From NCBI RefSeq assembly GCF_001574435.1, contig NZ_LOCN01000022.1, positions 1 through 64,000 of the forward strand: 64,000 nucleotides of DNA, written 5' to 3'. The first letter of the stretch is position 1, and every line of letters starts with the position of its first letter. The notes below the pieces were generated by a model, which ran no database searches, was not told the origin of the DNA, and saw only the letters and a list, made by a program, of their open reading frames with translations. This document shows, in pieces, positions 44,180 through 53,133 of the stretch. Position numbers and translations under genes: made by a program. The DNA is from Moritella sp. JT01 (GTDB taxonomy: Bacteria; Pseudomonadota; Gammaproteobacteria; Enterobacterales; Moritellaceae).

Positions 44180-46090
44180 TTATGCGCTAATCACCACATC
44201 CGTTTGTGGAATGCAGCTACACGCCAATATTTTTTTCGCCTTTTTACCATCATCTGTTAATGCATGGTCGGCAAGTACGCGCACTTCACCCGACTCTAAC
44301 GTTACGCGGCAAACACCACAATAACCTGCACGACAGTTATAGGGAATATTCACGCCATTTTTTTCGGCTTGTTCTAATAATGTGGTTTTGTTATCACCAA
44401 CAAAACTAGTATCCCAACTATCCAATAAGATATTCACTGGTTTACCTGGGGTATCAGAATGTTTATGGTCTCCAAAACTCTCTTGAAATTGTTGATCAGC
44501 GGGTACATCCAATGTAGTGAGCGCTGTAGCCATAGTCATCATGAAGGCTTCGGGACCACAGACATAAGCTGAGCGGTCACTTATATCACGCACAACATCA
44601 GCCAGCATTTGCTGGTCAATACGTCCTCTTAACCCCGTCCAATCACTCTGTATACTTTCAGCCGTCAACGTTAAGACTAAACGCATATTGGAATGTTGAC
44701 GAGTGAGTAATTGCAGTTCATCAAGGGCTATCAAGTCTACCGCTGTTTTTGCACAGTAGAAGAAGACGATATCTTTATCACATTCGGTATCCGCATAATA
44801 ACGCGCCATTGAAAGCATAGGAGTAATACCACTACCCGCTGACAGTAATAATAATTTTTGTGTCGTTGCTGTAAAGGCATGGAATGGCCCACGTGGTGAT
44901 GACGCACCTAACCGATCGCCAACCGCTAAATTGTCATTTAACCAATTTGACGCTTTACCATCAGGGACCCGTTTTACCGTAATCGCTAACAAGTCAGGGC
45001 GGCTTGGTGATGATGACAAGGTATAATTACGCATCACCAGATTCTGACCAATCTTTAAATTAAGGGTAATAAATTGACCGGGTTTATAGTTCAATAGCGT
45101 AGCTGGTTCAACACGAAAGCGAAATGTCTTAGTATCTGGTGTTTCATCAATAACCGCGACACAGCAAAGCTGGCGAGTTTCATTTTTATTCCACAAGGTT
45201 TTAGGTTCAGAATTATGGTTTATTGCAGTCTTTGGTGCTGACACAATTGGTGTTTGTTTAGGGCGGTTATCGACATAAAATTTAGGCGCGTGGTACTCCA
45301 ATATTTCAACAGTATCACCAAGCTTAATTTCCTCATCGTTATGACTAATTAAATTTTGGCCAAAATCGATCTTACCATCATTACCTTTGCGGAATAAACT
45401 TAACGTCTTAAGCGGTTCTTTATCTTCAGAAAATCTTGTTTCTCCTGGACTTAATGTCGTAAATATACAACGCTCGCAGGGTTTCACTAATTCAAATTCA
45501 GCATTACCAATTTTGATCCGCTTCCAACTATCTTCCGCAAATGGTTCACAGCCCGTCACAATGAAGTTAGCTCTAAATTGGCTCATCTCGATTGGTCGCG
45601 GAGTGCTGCGATTTAATTCATCAAGAGAGGCTTGTGAAATTAATAAAATCGGATAGCCATCAGCAAAACTTAATTGTTTATCGAAATTAGAAACCTGACG
45701 TGACGAGCCTGTTCCAAAATAAAGTAACTGGCAGTCTATCTGTAAGAACTTACCAAGCCATTGGTTAATCTCTTCGCTGCAACGCTGACCTTGAATAGTC
45801 GTTCCCCAAACCGTTACATCTGTATAATCCTTCTGTAGCGCTTTAAACGTGAAAGCAATCGGCGGCATCAGTGGCGCTGAAAGCATGATTCCTTGCGCCA
45901 CAACTTCAATTTTAATCCTTGTGATTTTAGGCTGAGTTCGCCCCGTAATAAACTGTCCTTGCATGTCACTAATAACAAATCTGCGATCATGTTCTAAGCC
46001 CATTTCACTCACATGGGAATGGGTTAAGTTAATTGCTTTTGCTGATTTTAATGGGTAAATAGCAAGTGCAGATAAATTTATTTTAGCCAC
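44180..46090 (-). CDS. MOSC-domain molybdoenzyme fused to flavin reductase and 2Fe-2S ferredoxin domains
   Basis: This 636-residue cytoplasmic protein has three parts. Residues 1-~275 are a YcbX/mARC-like MOSC_N-MOSC unit, with the likely molybdenum-ligand cysteine in VKPCERC (C205/C208). Residues ~310-535 are an FAD/NAD(P)-binding reductase (MRNYTLSSSP for flavin, LLSAGSGITPMLSM for pyridine nucleotide). Residues ~550-636 are a plant-type 2Fe-2S ferredoxin with C586, C591, C594 and C624. E. coli YcbX has the MOSC and ferredoxin parts only and takes electrons from CysJ to detoxify N-hydroxylated bases. Here the reductase is built in, so a self-sufficient N-hydroxyl reductase is plausible. The substrate is inferred. 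Confidence 0.88.
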   Translation of the reverse strand: MAKINLSALAIYPLKSAKAINLTHSHVSEMGLEHDRRFVISDMQGQFITGRTQPKITRIKIEVVAQGIMLSAPLMPPIAFTFKALQKDYTDVTVWGTTIQGQRCSEEINQWLGKFLQIDCQLLYFGTGSSRQVSNFDKQLSFADGYPILLISQASLDELNRSTPRPIEMSQFRANFIVTGCEPFAEDSWKRIKIGNAEFELVKPCERCIFTTLSPGETRFSEDKEPLKTLSLFRKGNDGKIDFGQNLISHNDEEIKLGDTVEILEYHAPKFYVDNRPKQTPIVSAPKTAINHNSEPKTLWNKNETRQLCCVAVIDETPDTKTFRFRVEPATLLNYKPGQFITLNLKIGQNLVMRNYTLSSSPSRPDLLAITVKRVPDGKASNWLNDNLAVGDRLGASSPRGPFHAFTATTQKLLLLSAGSGITPMLSMARYYADTECDKDIVFFYCAKTAVDLIALDELQLLTRQHSNMRLVLTLTAESIQSDWTGLRGRIDQQMLADVVRDISDRSAYVCGPEAFMMTMATALTTLDVPADQQFQESFGDHKHSDTPGKPVNILLDSWDTSFVGDNKTTLLEQAEKNGVNIPYNCRAGYCGVCRVTLESGEVRVLADHALTDDGKKAKKILACSCIPQTDVVISA

Positions 46091-46149
46091 GAATTAATTC
46101 CCTTACTGTAACGACGTTAACACTCTCAGTTAACTGTTCATATAACTGG

Positions 46150-46794
46150 TCATATAACTGAAAACGCAATAAAATACTGGGCAAGATAGTAGCTTACAAT
46201 AATAACCGCATAAGCACTATGGAACTGTTTTTTAAATCGGTCGAATGCCAGCGTCGCATCTGAAAACAAAAATATTACCGCACCAATAAACGCATAAAAA
46301 CTGGCTGTGTTATCCAAGCTAAAGTAACGCTCACCACTGATCCAAGCCATTACTACAATAATACTCATGTAAACCAACACAGGCACTTTCATTTCTGCTA
46401 GTGATGGCCACAATAGGGTTAAGTAGAGCATTGCTATAATGGCTAAAGGGAAGATAAGCGGCCAAGTATAAGTCAACTCCAGAGCCATCGAAAATGCAAT
46501 AATGTAAGTAATATGCGCCAACAAGAAGCTCAGTAATCCCGGTATGAAGCGATCCTTGGGTAACATAAGGAAGACATCCCCCAAGGTTGAGAGCAATAAA
46601 CCAAGTAAGATCAGCCAGACATAATCATTAAACCCCGGCGCAAGATACCAACACAAGGCAGCGATAGAAAGTGTGGTCGCAGGTTTAAACAGATAAAATA
46701 ACCACTTTCGGTCTTGGTAGGCACCATATAAGTGCAATATCGCGCACACAGTGATAATAATAGTGCTGGTGATAATCGTCGTTGTAAATTCCAT
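46150..46794 (-). CDS. yhhN: YhhN/TMEM86-family lysoplasmalogenase-like membrane protein
   Basis: This 214-residue polytopic inner-membrane protein has about seven or eight helices. The conserved acidic residues fall in LLLSTLGDVFLMLP and FLFSDATLAFDRF, as in the YhhN family. Animal TMEM86B hydrolyses the vinyl ether of lysoplasmalogen. The bacterial role is poorly known. It lies 60 bases after the MOSC fusion start on the same strand and may be transcribed ahead of it. Confidence 0.88.
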   Translation of the reverse strand: MEFTTTIITSTIIITVCAILHLYGAYQDRKWLFYLFKPATTLSIAALCWYLAPGFNDYVWLILLGLLLSTLGDVFLMLPKDRFIPGLLSFLLAHITYIIAFSMALELTYTWPLIFPLAIIAMLYLTLLWPSLAEMKVPVLVYMSIIVVMAWISGERYFSLDNTASFYAFIGAVIFLFSDATLAFDRFKKQFHSAYAVIIVSYYLAQYFIAFSVI

Positions 46795-46988
46795 TTTGAC
46801 AGTCCCATCGCATCGAATAAATACTCAATTCTGAGTCATATCCACCGTAATGAGCAAGTATTAAAGCGGTATAAATGTGCGTGAGTTAACATTTATAAAC
46901 ATAACAACCTGTAATTTAAGTCTAACACTAGACAGAAATCCACAAACTATACTAGTTTATTCATTCATAAACCTTAGGAGGCATGAAT

Positions 46989-47135
46989 ATGGAACAGCAA
47001 CAAGCACTACAAAATCATCTGGTCGCAATTGAAATGTATATTTGTCATTTAGGTAAAACATTTGAAGAAGCTTGCAACGAACTGAACTTAGATATTACCG
47101 ATCAGTTAGCACTAAAAAGCCTGATGGTTTCATAA
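46989..47135 (+). CDS. Small 48-residue protein, unknown function
   Basis: ATG 46989 is preceded at 7 bases by AGGAGG (46976-46981), the best ribosome binding site in this part of the window. The frame runs 48 codons to TAA. The product starts MEQQQALQNHLVAIEMYICH, is probably mostly helical, has two cysteines (C19, C29), no signal peptide and no membrane segment. A further in-frame ATG at 46983 is too close to the ribosome site. It stands alone, divergent from yhhN (195 bases) and convergent with the degenerate hybrid kinase gene (37 bases). I do not recognise the family. Confidence 0.7.
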   Translation: MEQQQALQNHLVAIEMYICHLGKTFEEACNELNLDITDQLALKSLMVS

Positions 47136-47172
47136 GATAAATTCGTCAGCATTTAAAAGAGAAGTATTTACC

Positions 47173-48795
47173 CTACTCTTCTAAGCTGACTTTGCACTCT
47201 TTATTAATCGGCAGGACCACGTCTGTAACGGGTATTTCAAAACCAAGCACACGTACCGTTTCGTCAATTAAAGCCTGCTTGGATATCGGTTTATTAATAT
47301 AACCGTCCATTTCTGTATGCTTACAGGTCACTAGATCAAATTTAAATGCATCCTCTATAAGCGCTATAATGGGAGTGTCACGATTATCACTCGTACCGGC
47401 CCTAATCATCTTGGTCGTTGCAATACCATCTGGACCAGGGATCTGCATATAAATAATATCGAAAATGTATTTTTGGATCAAATCAAGGCCTTCTAAACCT
47501 GTATTCGCAGTAAACACCTGCATTTGCAATTGCGTCAGAGCTTGCTGAAAAACAATTTGATTCATTTTATTATCTTCGATCAATAATACTTTTAACCCTG
47601 CTAATTTATCTAATGCTAAATCACTACTACCAATAATATGCTGTGTGCGTAATTGGTAAGCATGAGGCAACCTTAAATTAATCTTAAATTGTGCACCCTC
47701 ACCTAATTTACTTTCGACTTGTAAACGACCTTGCATTAAGTTAATCAAACGGGAACAAATCGCTAAGCTTAAGCCTCCACTTGGTAAATCATTGGATTTA
47801 TGATTATAAGGTAGCTGCTCGTTATCAAACAAATGCGCAAGTTTAGTCACTGGAATACCAATGCCAGTATCACTAATCGTAAAAACAATATCTGCTACAG
47901 CCACCTCTTCATTTGTATCATCGACCTTACTGCAATTGACTTTAAGTTCAACAAAGCCTCTATCGGTAAACTTCAACGCATTCGCAACCAAATTGACCAG
48001 CACTTGTTGTAACCGAACCGGATCACCGATATAAAACCGATGCAGATCGTCACTATAATTCAGGCTAAAGCGTACGCGTAAATTGTTATGCACAAACGGA
48101 CGTAGCGAGGTGTAAACTTGATCGAGTATTTCTAACAAATCAAAACGAACTTTAGCGAGTTCTAAATTACCCGATTCGATTCTCGAGTAATCAGTAACAT
48201 CATTCAGTACCATCTGCATATGATTAGCAGAGTGCTTCATTAACTTCAGATATTCTGCGGATTTAATATTTTGTGGCATTTCACAAAGTAACTCAGCAGT
48301 ACCTAGAATACTATTCATTGGCGTTCGAATATCATTACTTAAACTCTCGACAAATTGCTGCTTAGATTGCGCTAACAGTATTTTATTTACTCGAGGTTCG
48401 GTCATTGTCTCTATCTGATCATTCAATAAGTTAACTAACCCATCCAATTCTATATAAGGAGAGCTAAATGGTTCATGATGATTATCTTTATCAGCAAGCG
48501 CGTCATGGCACTTTTGTTGTAGTTTCGCTAATGGCTTGGAGACTAATTTGTCTAACACCAATTTTGAGATAACAAGCGAGATTAATAATAGTGGCAATAT
48601 TGTTAATAAAAGGTTTATTTTTAAGGTCGTAAATACATCTATAAGTAATGGGTTAGCTTGTTGAAGTGTCACTTCAATCGCAATAAAAATACCCGCAATA
48701 ACCAACGCCAACATCACTAACAATAATGTTCTTATTTTACTATATAACGAATATTGTAAAATGACTTTACTTGAATCGACCTTGATATCACGCAT
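47173..48795 (-). CDS. Hybrid histidine kinase-like protein lacking both phosphorylation residues
   Basis: This 540-residue inner-membrane protein has two N-terminal helices (~20-40 and 57-80), a helical linker, a HisKA-like domain (~140-210), an HATPase domain (~250-375) and a receiver domain (~400-520). The H-box reads LSNDIRTPMNSILG, with Asn (N154) where the phosphoryl-accepting His of SHEIRTP should be. The receiver keeps IEDN and the KP lysine but has Gln (Q451, in IYMQIPGP) where the phospho-Asp belongs. ATP-binding motifs (NALKF, DTGIGIP) are still good. It is probably a pseudokinase or scaffold, not a working phosphorelay protein. I start at ATG 48795 (AAGG 9 bases upstream); ATG 48804 is too close. 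The periplasmic loop is very short, about 15-20 residues. Confidence 0.85.
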   Translation of the reverse strand: MRDIKVDSSKVILQYSLYSKIRTLLLVMLALVIAGIFIAIEVTLQQANPLLIDVFTTLKINLLLTILPLLLISLVISKLVLDKLVSKPLAKLQQKCHDALADKDNHHEPFSSPYIELDGLVNLLNDQIETMTEPRVNKILLAQSKQQFVESLSNDIRTPMNSILGTAELLCEMPQNIKSAEYLKLMKHSANHMQMVLNDVTDYSRIESGNLELAKVRFDLLEILDQVYTSLRPFVHNNLRVRFSLNYSDDLHRFYIGDPVRLQQVLVNLVANALKFTDRGFVELKVNCSKVDDTNEEVAVADIVFTISDTGIGIPVTKLAHLFDNEQLPYNHKSNDLPSGGLSLAICSRLINLMQGRLQVESKLGEGAQFKINLRLPHAYQLRTQHIIGSSDLALDKLAGLKVLLIEDNKMNQIVFQQALTQLQMQVFTANTGLEGLDLIQKYIFDIIYMQIPGPDGIATTKMIRAGTSDNRDTPIIALIEDAFKFDLVTCKHTEMDGYINKPISKQALIDETVRVLGFEIPVTDVVLPINKECKVSLEE

Positions 48796-49064
48796 TCCAT
48801 ACATCCTTCTATTACCTATATAATAAATTTAGCTAAAATTGTCAAAATTGCTGCAATAACTAATATTTTTTCATTAATGACAAATGCACAATGCGCTTTT
48901 AAAAAGGGATAATGATTTATTTCTGAAGGCATCTTCTGTTTATGCTGTATAATAGCCAGCAGTCACTAGAAAATAGGGTTGGAATTTGAGCTTTGCTCCT
49001 ATATAGTTCTCGCCCCTAAATAATTTCTAGCCATTATTTTAATTCTATTTAAGAGGTAGCTTCT

Positions 49065-50447
49065 TTGCGCTTTCAAGATTTCGGTATCGATCCACGTTTA
49101 ATCAGTTCAATCGAGCATTTAGGATTTGAACAAGCAACAGAGGTGCAGGAAGCAGCTATTCCACTTATTTTAGGTGGCTGTGACATCATGGCTACATCGC
49201 AAACGGGTAGTGGTAAAACCATTGCTTATGGTCTGCCAATATTACAACGTATGTTAAAACAGCGTCGTTTCGAGCACCGCGCTGTACGTGCTGTGATCTT
49301 AGCGCCAACGCGTGAGCTTGCGATCCAAGTACATGCAAACATGAAACACTTGGGTATGAGTCTGGATTATCAAATCCAACTGATTATTGGTCGTGAGTCT
49401 TTCCAGCACCAAGAAAAATTATTACGTAAAAATCCAGAAGTTTTAATTGCGACACCAGGTCGTTTGCTTGATCATATCCGTGAAAAATCAATTTCGCTTG
49501 AGCACTTAGAATTCTTAGTGCTCGATGAAGCTGATCGTATGTTAGACATGGGTTTCCGTGATGACGTATCTGCAATCTCAAAAAGTGCGCCAAACGTAAA
49601 ACGTCAAACGATGTTGTTCTCTGCAACACTAGAGCACGTTGACGTTGCTAATATTTGTAATCAAGTATTACGCGCACCAGAACGTATCGAAATAAACCGT
49701 TCAAACGATCAACATGAGAAAATTGAACAGCGTTTATTCTTCTCTGATAATCTGACGCACAAAGAAGAACAACTAGTTCATCTGGCTAAGACTGAAGACT
49801 ATCGTCAGCTGCTAATCTTCACAGCAACAAAATTAGATACTGAACGTCTCGCAAAACTATTAGTTGATAACGGTATCAATACCACTTCAATTCACGGTGA
49901 CATGTTACAAAATCAACGTAAACGTACGTTAGAAGATTTCCGTCGTGGACGTGTTGAAGTATTAGTGGCAACAGACGTTGCCGCGCGTGGTCTTGATATT
50001 CGTACATTAAGCCATGTTATCAACTTCGATTTACCGATTAACCCTGAAGACTTTATCCACCGTACTGGTCGTACTGGTCGTGCTGGCGCAACAGGTATTG
50101 CAATCTCACTCGTAAGCCCGAAAGACTGGACTTCATTTGGCAAGATCCAAAGTTACTTAAAAGTTAAACTACCTTGCACTATGCTGGAAGGTTTTGAAGC
50201 TAAGTTTAAAGGCCTTAAACCAAAACCTGCGAAAAAACGTTTACCAGAAAGTAATAAAGGGCGTCCAACTAAACTCGCGCGTAAAGGTGATAAAAATGCA
50301 CCGACACACAAGCAGAATACCGCTCCTAAGCAAGACAAGAAACAAGCGATGCGTGATTCAATGGCAAGCGCCGTGGATGGCGGTTTCGCTCCGATGAAGA
50401 GAAAGCCAAGAGCCGAAATCATCGACGATGGTCACGAAGAAGATTAA
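49065..50447 (+). CDS. DEAD-box ATP-dependent RNA helicase (SrmB-like)
   Basis: This 460-residue helicase has all core motifs: Q-motif region FEQATEVQEAAIP, motif I ATSQTGSGKT, PTRELA, TPGR, DEAD in LVLDEADRMLDMGF, SAT in LFSATLE, then VATDVAARGLDI and HRTGRTGRAG. The C-terminal tail (~375-460) is lysine-rich and basic, suited to RNA binding. LFSATLE and the early domain 2 resemble SrmB, a 50S assembly factor, but I do not assign the symbol. The start is TTG 49065 with AGAGGT 7 bases upstream. The 5' gap (48805-49064) has a TATAAT at 48948-48953 without a good -35. Confidence 0.9.
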   Translation: MRFQDFGIDPRLISSIEHLGFEQATEVQEAAIPLILGGCDIMATSQTGSGKTIAYGLPILQRMLKQRRFEHRAVRAVILAPTRELAIQVHANMKHLGMSLDYQIQLIIGRESFQHQEKLLRKNPEVLIATPGRLLDHIREKSISLEHLEFLVLDEADRMLDMGFRDDVSAISKSAPNVKRQTMLFSATLEHVDVANICNQVLRAPERIEINRSNDQHEKIEQRLFFSDNLTHKEEQLVHLAKTEDYRQLLIFTATKLDTERLAKLLVDNGINTTSIHGDMLQNQRKRTLEDFRRGRVEVLVATDVAARGLDIRTLSHVINFDLPINPEDFIHRTGRTGRAGATGIAISLVSPKDWTSFGKIQSYLKVKLPCTMLEGFEAKFKGLKPKPAKKRLPESNKGRPTKLARKGDKNAPTHKQNTAPKQDKKQAMRDSMASAVDGGFAPMKRKPRAEIIDDGHEED

Positions 50448-50462
50448 CAATCTGACTGTATT

Positions 50463-50488
50463 AGCCCGCACAATCTGCGGGCTTTTTA
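50463..50488 (+). terminator. Terminator after the DEAD-box helicase gene
   Basis: An 8-base stem (AGCCCGCA / TGCGGGCT) with a 5-base loop is followed by TTTTTATT, starting 16 bases past the helicase stop. This is a classical Rho-independent terminator. Confidence 0.93.
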
Positions 50489-50604
50489 TTAGGCTGATTG
50501 TATCCATGAAGTATATGGATATAAAAGTAATGGTACTGTGATTGAAATGTGATAATTGCTCGCTAATATTTAAATTAACATTTAATTTGAATATCGAGGC
50601 CATT

Positions 50605-51306
50605 ATGAAGTTTATCTACATACCACTACTTTTTTTAACCATACTGCTTGCAGGCTGTGATGACTCAAACTCCTCCAGTATAAATAACATCAACCCAACC
50701 GATGACGTCGTTTACGAGCTTACCTTTAACTCCAACTGGAGTGCAGCTAACTTTCCAACTAATTACCCCGCGACAGCACACTTCTCTGGCTTAATAGGCC
50801 TTACTCACAACAATCAAATTAATATTTTTAGACGCTCAGAGTTAGCCAGCCCTGGAATCATTGTTGTTGCCGAAACGGGAGAAAAAGGCACACTAATAAA
50901 TGAAATCAACACGCACATAACCAATAACGATGCCGATAAAATCGTCGACGGAGCTGGAATCCCTGCAGATAGTAACTCGGTTTCATTAAGTTTCTCTGCT
51001 AACACCAATTATTCTTACTTCTCAATCGTATCTATGCTGGCACCTAGCCCAGACTGGTTTACCGGTATTGATAATTTGCAACTATATGAAAATAATAAAT
51101 GGAAGGATAATTTAACCCTAAATCTACGCGTATATGATGCAGGCAGCGATAGTGCAGACACTTTTACTGCAGCTAATGCACCTCAAATAAACAAAGATGT
51201 TATTACACGCCTTACAACAGATTCAGCAGATACTAACTTTTTTGATGGTGTACATCGTGACAATGGTACATTTATTGGTACTATTACACTAAAGTTAAAA
51301 CCTTAA
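50605..51306 (+). CDS. Lipoprotein with spondin-N-like domain
   Basis: This 233-residue exported lipoprotein has the signal peptide MKFIYIPLLFLTILLAGC with lipobox LAGC (Cys18). The mature part matches the spondin_N style: VYELTFNSNWSAANFPTNYP at the start, FSIVSMLAPSPDWFTGIDNLQL in the middle and a C-terminal IGTITLKL strand. Related bacterial proteins are secreted or surface lipoproteins of unknown role. Asp at position 19 after the Cys (GCDD) would favour inner-membrane retention by the E. coli rule, though that rule may not hold here. I start at ATG 50605, with GAGG upstream. Confidence 0.85.
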   Translation: MKFIYIPLLFLTILLAGCDDSNSSSINNINPTDDVVYELTFNSNWSAANFPTNYPATAHFSGLIGLTHNNQINIFRRSELASPGIIVVAETGEKGTLINEINTHITNNDADKIVDGAGIPADSNSVSLSFSANTNYSYFSIVSMLAPSPDWFTGIDNLQLYENNKWKDNLTLNLRVYDAGSDSADTFTAANAPQINKDVITRLTTDSADTNFFDGVHRDNGTFIGTITLKLKP

Positions 51307-51416
51307 ATACGTGTTTATCAGTTAAGTTATCAAGCTATGTATCCAAGGTTGTTTTACCAAGCAGCTGCCAACGTTTATCGTTAGCAGCTGCGATTTATTA
51401 ATGAGGACTTTGATAT

Positions 51417-52328
51417 ATGGCAGGATTAAGTTTAATCGCCCTACTCGATGATATTGCATCGGTATTGGATGATGTTGCACTGATGACCAAAGTCGCCGCA
51501 AAGAAGACGGCTGGCGTGTTAGGTGATGATCTCGCACTTAATGCACAACAAGTGTCAGGCGTGAGTGCTGACCGTGAACTCCCCGTTGTTTGGAAAGTGG
51601 CTAAAGGTTCTTTTAAGAACAAAGCGATCTTAGTACCTGCCGCCCTACTCATAAGCGCTATTGCACCTTGGTTAATTACCCCATTATTACTTATCGGTGG
51701 CTTGTTTTTATGCTTTGAAGGTGCCGAGAAACTCCATCATGCTAAATCCACATCCGATCATGAAGAGAACAGCGATGATGATGCATTAGCGGGACTATCC
51801 ATTGAAGAATTTGAAGATAAGAAAGTCAAAGGCGCAATTAGAACAGACTTCATTTTGTCTGCCGAGATTATTGTCATTGCCTTGGGCACAGTACAAATAC
51901 AACCCTTAACAACCCAGTTTACCGTGGTGAGTTTAATCGCCGTATTAATGACGGTCGGTGTTTATGGTCTTGTTGCCGCTATCGTCAAAATGGATGATGT
52001 CGGTTTATATCTCGTTAATAACAGTCAAGCAAAAAGTATCAAACACTACCTCGGTAATGGCCTACTGACTTTCGCGCCAAAACTGATGCGCTCATTAGTC
52101 GTAATCGGGACAATTGCAATGTTTCTTGTTGGCGGCAGTATTGTCATTCACAGTATTCCAGGAACTCACGATGTGATTCACACACTACTGACTATTTTAC
52201 CTGATGCATTGGCACATAATGCGATTGTCGCGGGAGTCACGCCCGTGTTAATTAATGGCTTAGTGGGGTTGCTAGCAGGTTTTATTGTGTTGATGGTGGT
52301 GACGGGTATACAAAAACTAAGAAACTAA
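51417..52328 (+). CDS. yedI: DUF808/YedI-family membrane protein
   Basis: This 303-residue inner-membrane protein matches E. coli YedI (305). The N-terminus MAGLSLIALLDDIASVLDDVA is characteristic, followed by about five hydrophobic segments, for example ILVPAALLISAIAPWLITPLLLIGG. GAGG lies upstream of the ATG. The function is unknown. It follows the spondin lipoprotein by 110 bases on the same strand. That gap contains an imperfect repeat of CAGCTGC-type sequence but no clear terminator. Confidence 0.9.
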   Translation: MAGLSLIALLDDIASVLDDVALMTKVAAKKTAGVLGDDLALNAQQVSGVSADRELPVVWKVAKGSFKNKAILVPAALLISAIAPWLITPLLLIGGLFLCFEGAEKLHHAKSTSDHEENSDDDALAGLSIEEFEDKKVKGAIRTDFILSAEIIVIALGTVQIQPLTTQFTVVSLIAVLMTVGVYGLVAAIVKMDDVGLYLVNNSQAKSIKHYLGNGLLTFAPKLMRSLVVIGTIAMFLVGGSIVIHSIPGTHDVIHTLLTILPDALAHNAIVAGVTPVLINGLVGLLAGFIVLMVVTGIQKLRN

Positions 52329-52425
52329 CTGCATAAACAGCATGAGTAACGATAATGAGGACACCAACATACATCAGTGTCACCGTCGTTACTCATCAAT
52401 CAAAATTCCGATTAAGCGCTAAGGC

Positions 52426-52962
52426 TTAACACCAAACTTCAGGTTTAATCACAATACTCGTCTCGCCAGATAACACTTGAATATCACCATCTTGGATCAT
52501 CAATTGTAGCTCCATATTACGGCTATATAACTGCGCCATTTTCTCTGCAGTTTCATCATTAATAAACTGAATAGATAAGTTATCTGCGCTGTATTTTATC
52601 TTCTTAAACCATAATGCAGCACTGCGATCGCCGTACGTATAAATCGTCGCTTTCTGTGCTTGATTACTGGCTTTCTTTAGACGTTTGTCCGATGGCTGAC
52701 CTAAATCAATCCACTGCTCAATCACACCAATATCAGACTTAAACCAAATATCCGGTTCTTCATCTTCGCCTAAGCCTTTAGTAAAGCTTAAACGCGCTTC
52801 AGCATCAACATTTAGCATCCAAGCAAGTAGACGTAACATCAGACGATTATCGGTCTCAGACGGATGCTGAGCCAGCGTCAGGGGAATATCATTAAGATAA
52901 ACATGATTATCAAGATCAACGATTGATATTTTTGCTTTTAAAATGGTTGCTGTTAAAGCCAT
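52426..52962 (-). CDS. yaeQ: YaeQ-family protein
   Basis: This 178-residue protein matches E. coli YaeQ (181) from MALTATI onward. Family segments include LTLAQHPSETDNRLMLRLLAW, DEEPDIW and the lysine-rich KRLKKAS. The fold is PD-(D/E)XK nuclease-like, but a nuclease activity has not been established. Older work linked it to suppression of rfaH loss. I start at ATG 52962 on homology. An upstream in-frame ATG at 52995 would add 11 unrelated residues, and neither has a clear ribosome site. Confidence 0.92.
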   Translation of the reverse strand: MALTATILKAKISIVDLDNHVYLNDIPLTLAQHPSETDNRLMLRLLAWMLNVDAEARLSFTKGLGEDEEPDIWFKSDIGVIEQWIDLGQPSDKRLKKASNQAQKATIYTYGDRSAALWFKKIKYSADNLSIQFINDETAEKMAQLYSRNMELQLMIQDGDIQVLSGETSIVIKPEVWC

Positions 52963-53030
52963 GGAAGTCACTAATAAAGGGGATATGACAGGCATGATAC
53001 ACCAGTCTTTAGAGCAAGAAAGCTTAAGGC

Positions 53031-53086
53031 AAAAAAAAAGCCTAATAATCGCAAATTGCTTTCACAACCTGCCAACTATTAGGCTT
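53031..53086 (-). terminator. Terminator of the torECA operon
   Basis: On the minus strand a 10-base stem (AAGCCTAATA / TATTAGGCTT) with a long 29-base loop is followed by a run of nine T residues. It lies 48 bases past the torA stop and before yaeQ, so the operon ends without a torD gene. Confidence 0.8.
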
Positions 53087-53133
53087 TATCGGACCGGTTT
53101 AACGATCTATTTAATTAGTGTTTTACAACATCA

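Noticed and set aside
48925-48953. Sigma-70 promoter for the DEAD-box helicase
   Set aside because: A perfect TATAAT is present at 48948-48953, but no acceptable -35 hexamer lies 16-18 bases upstream, so it was not listed.
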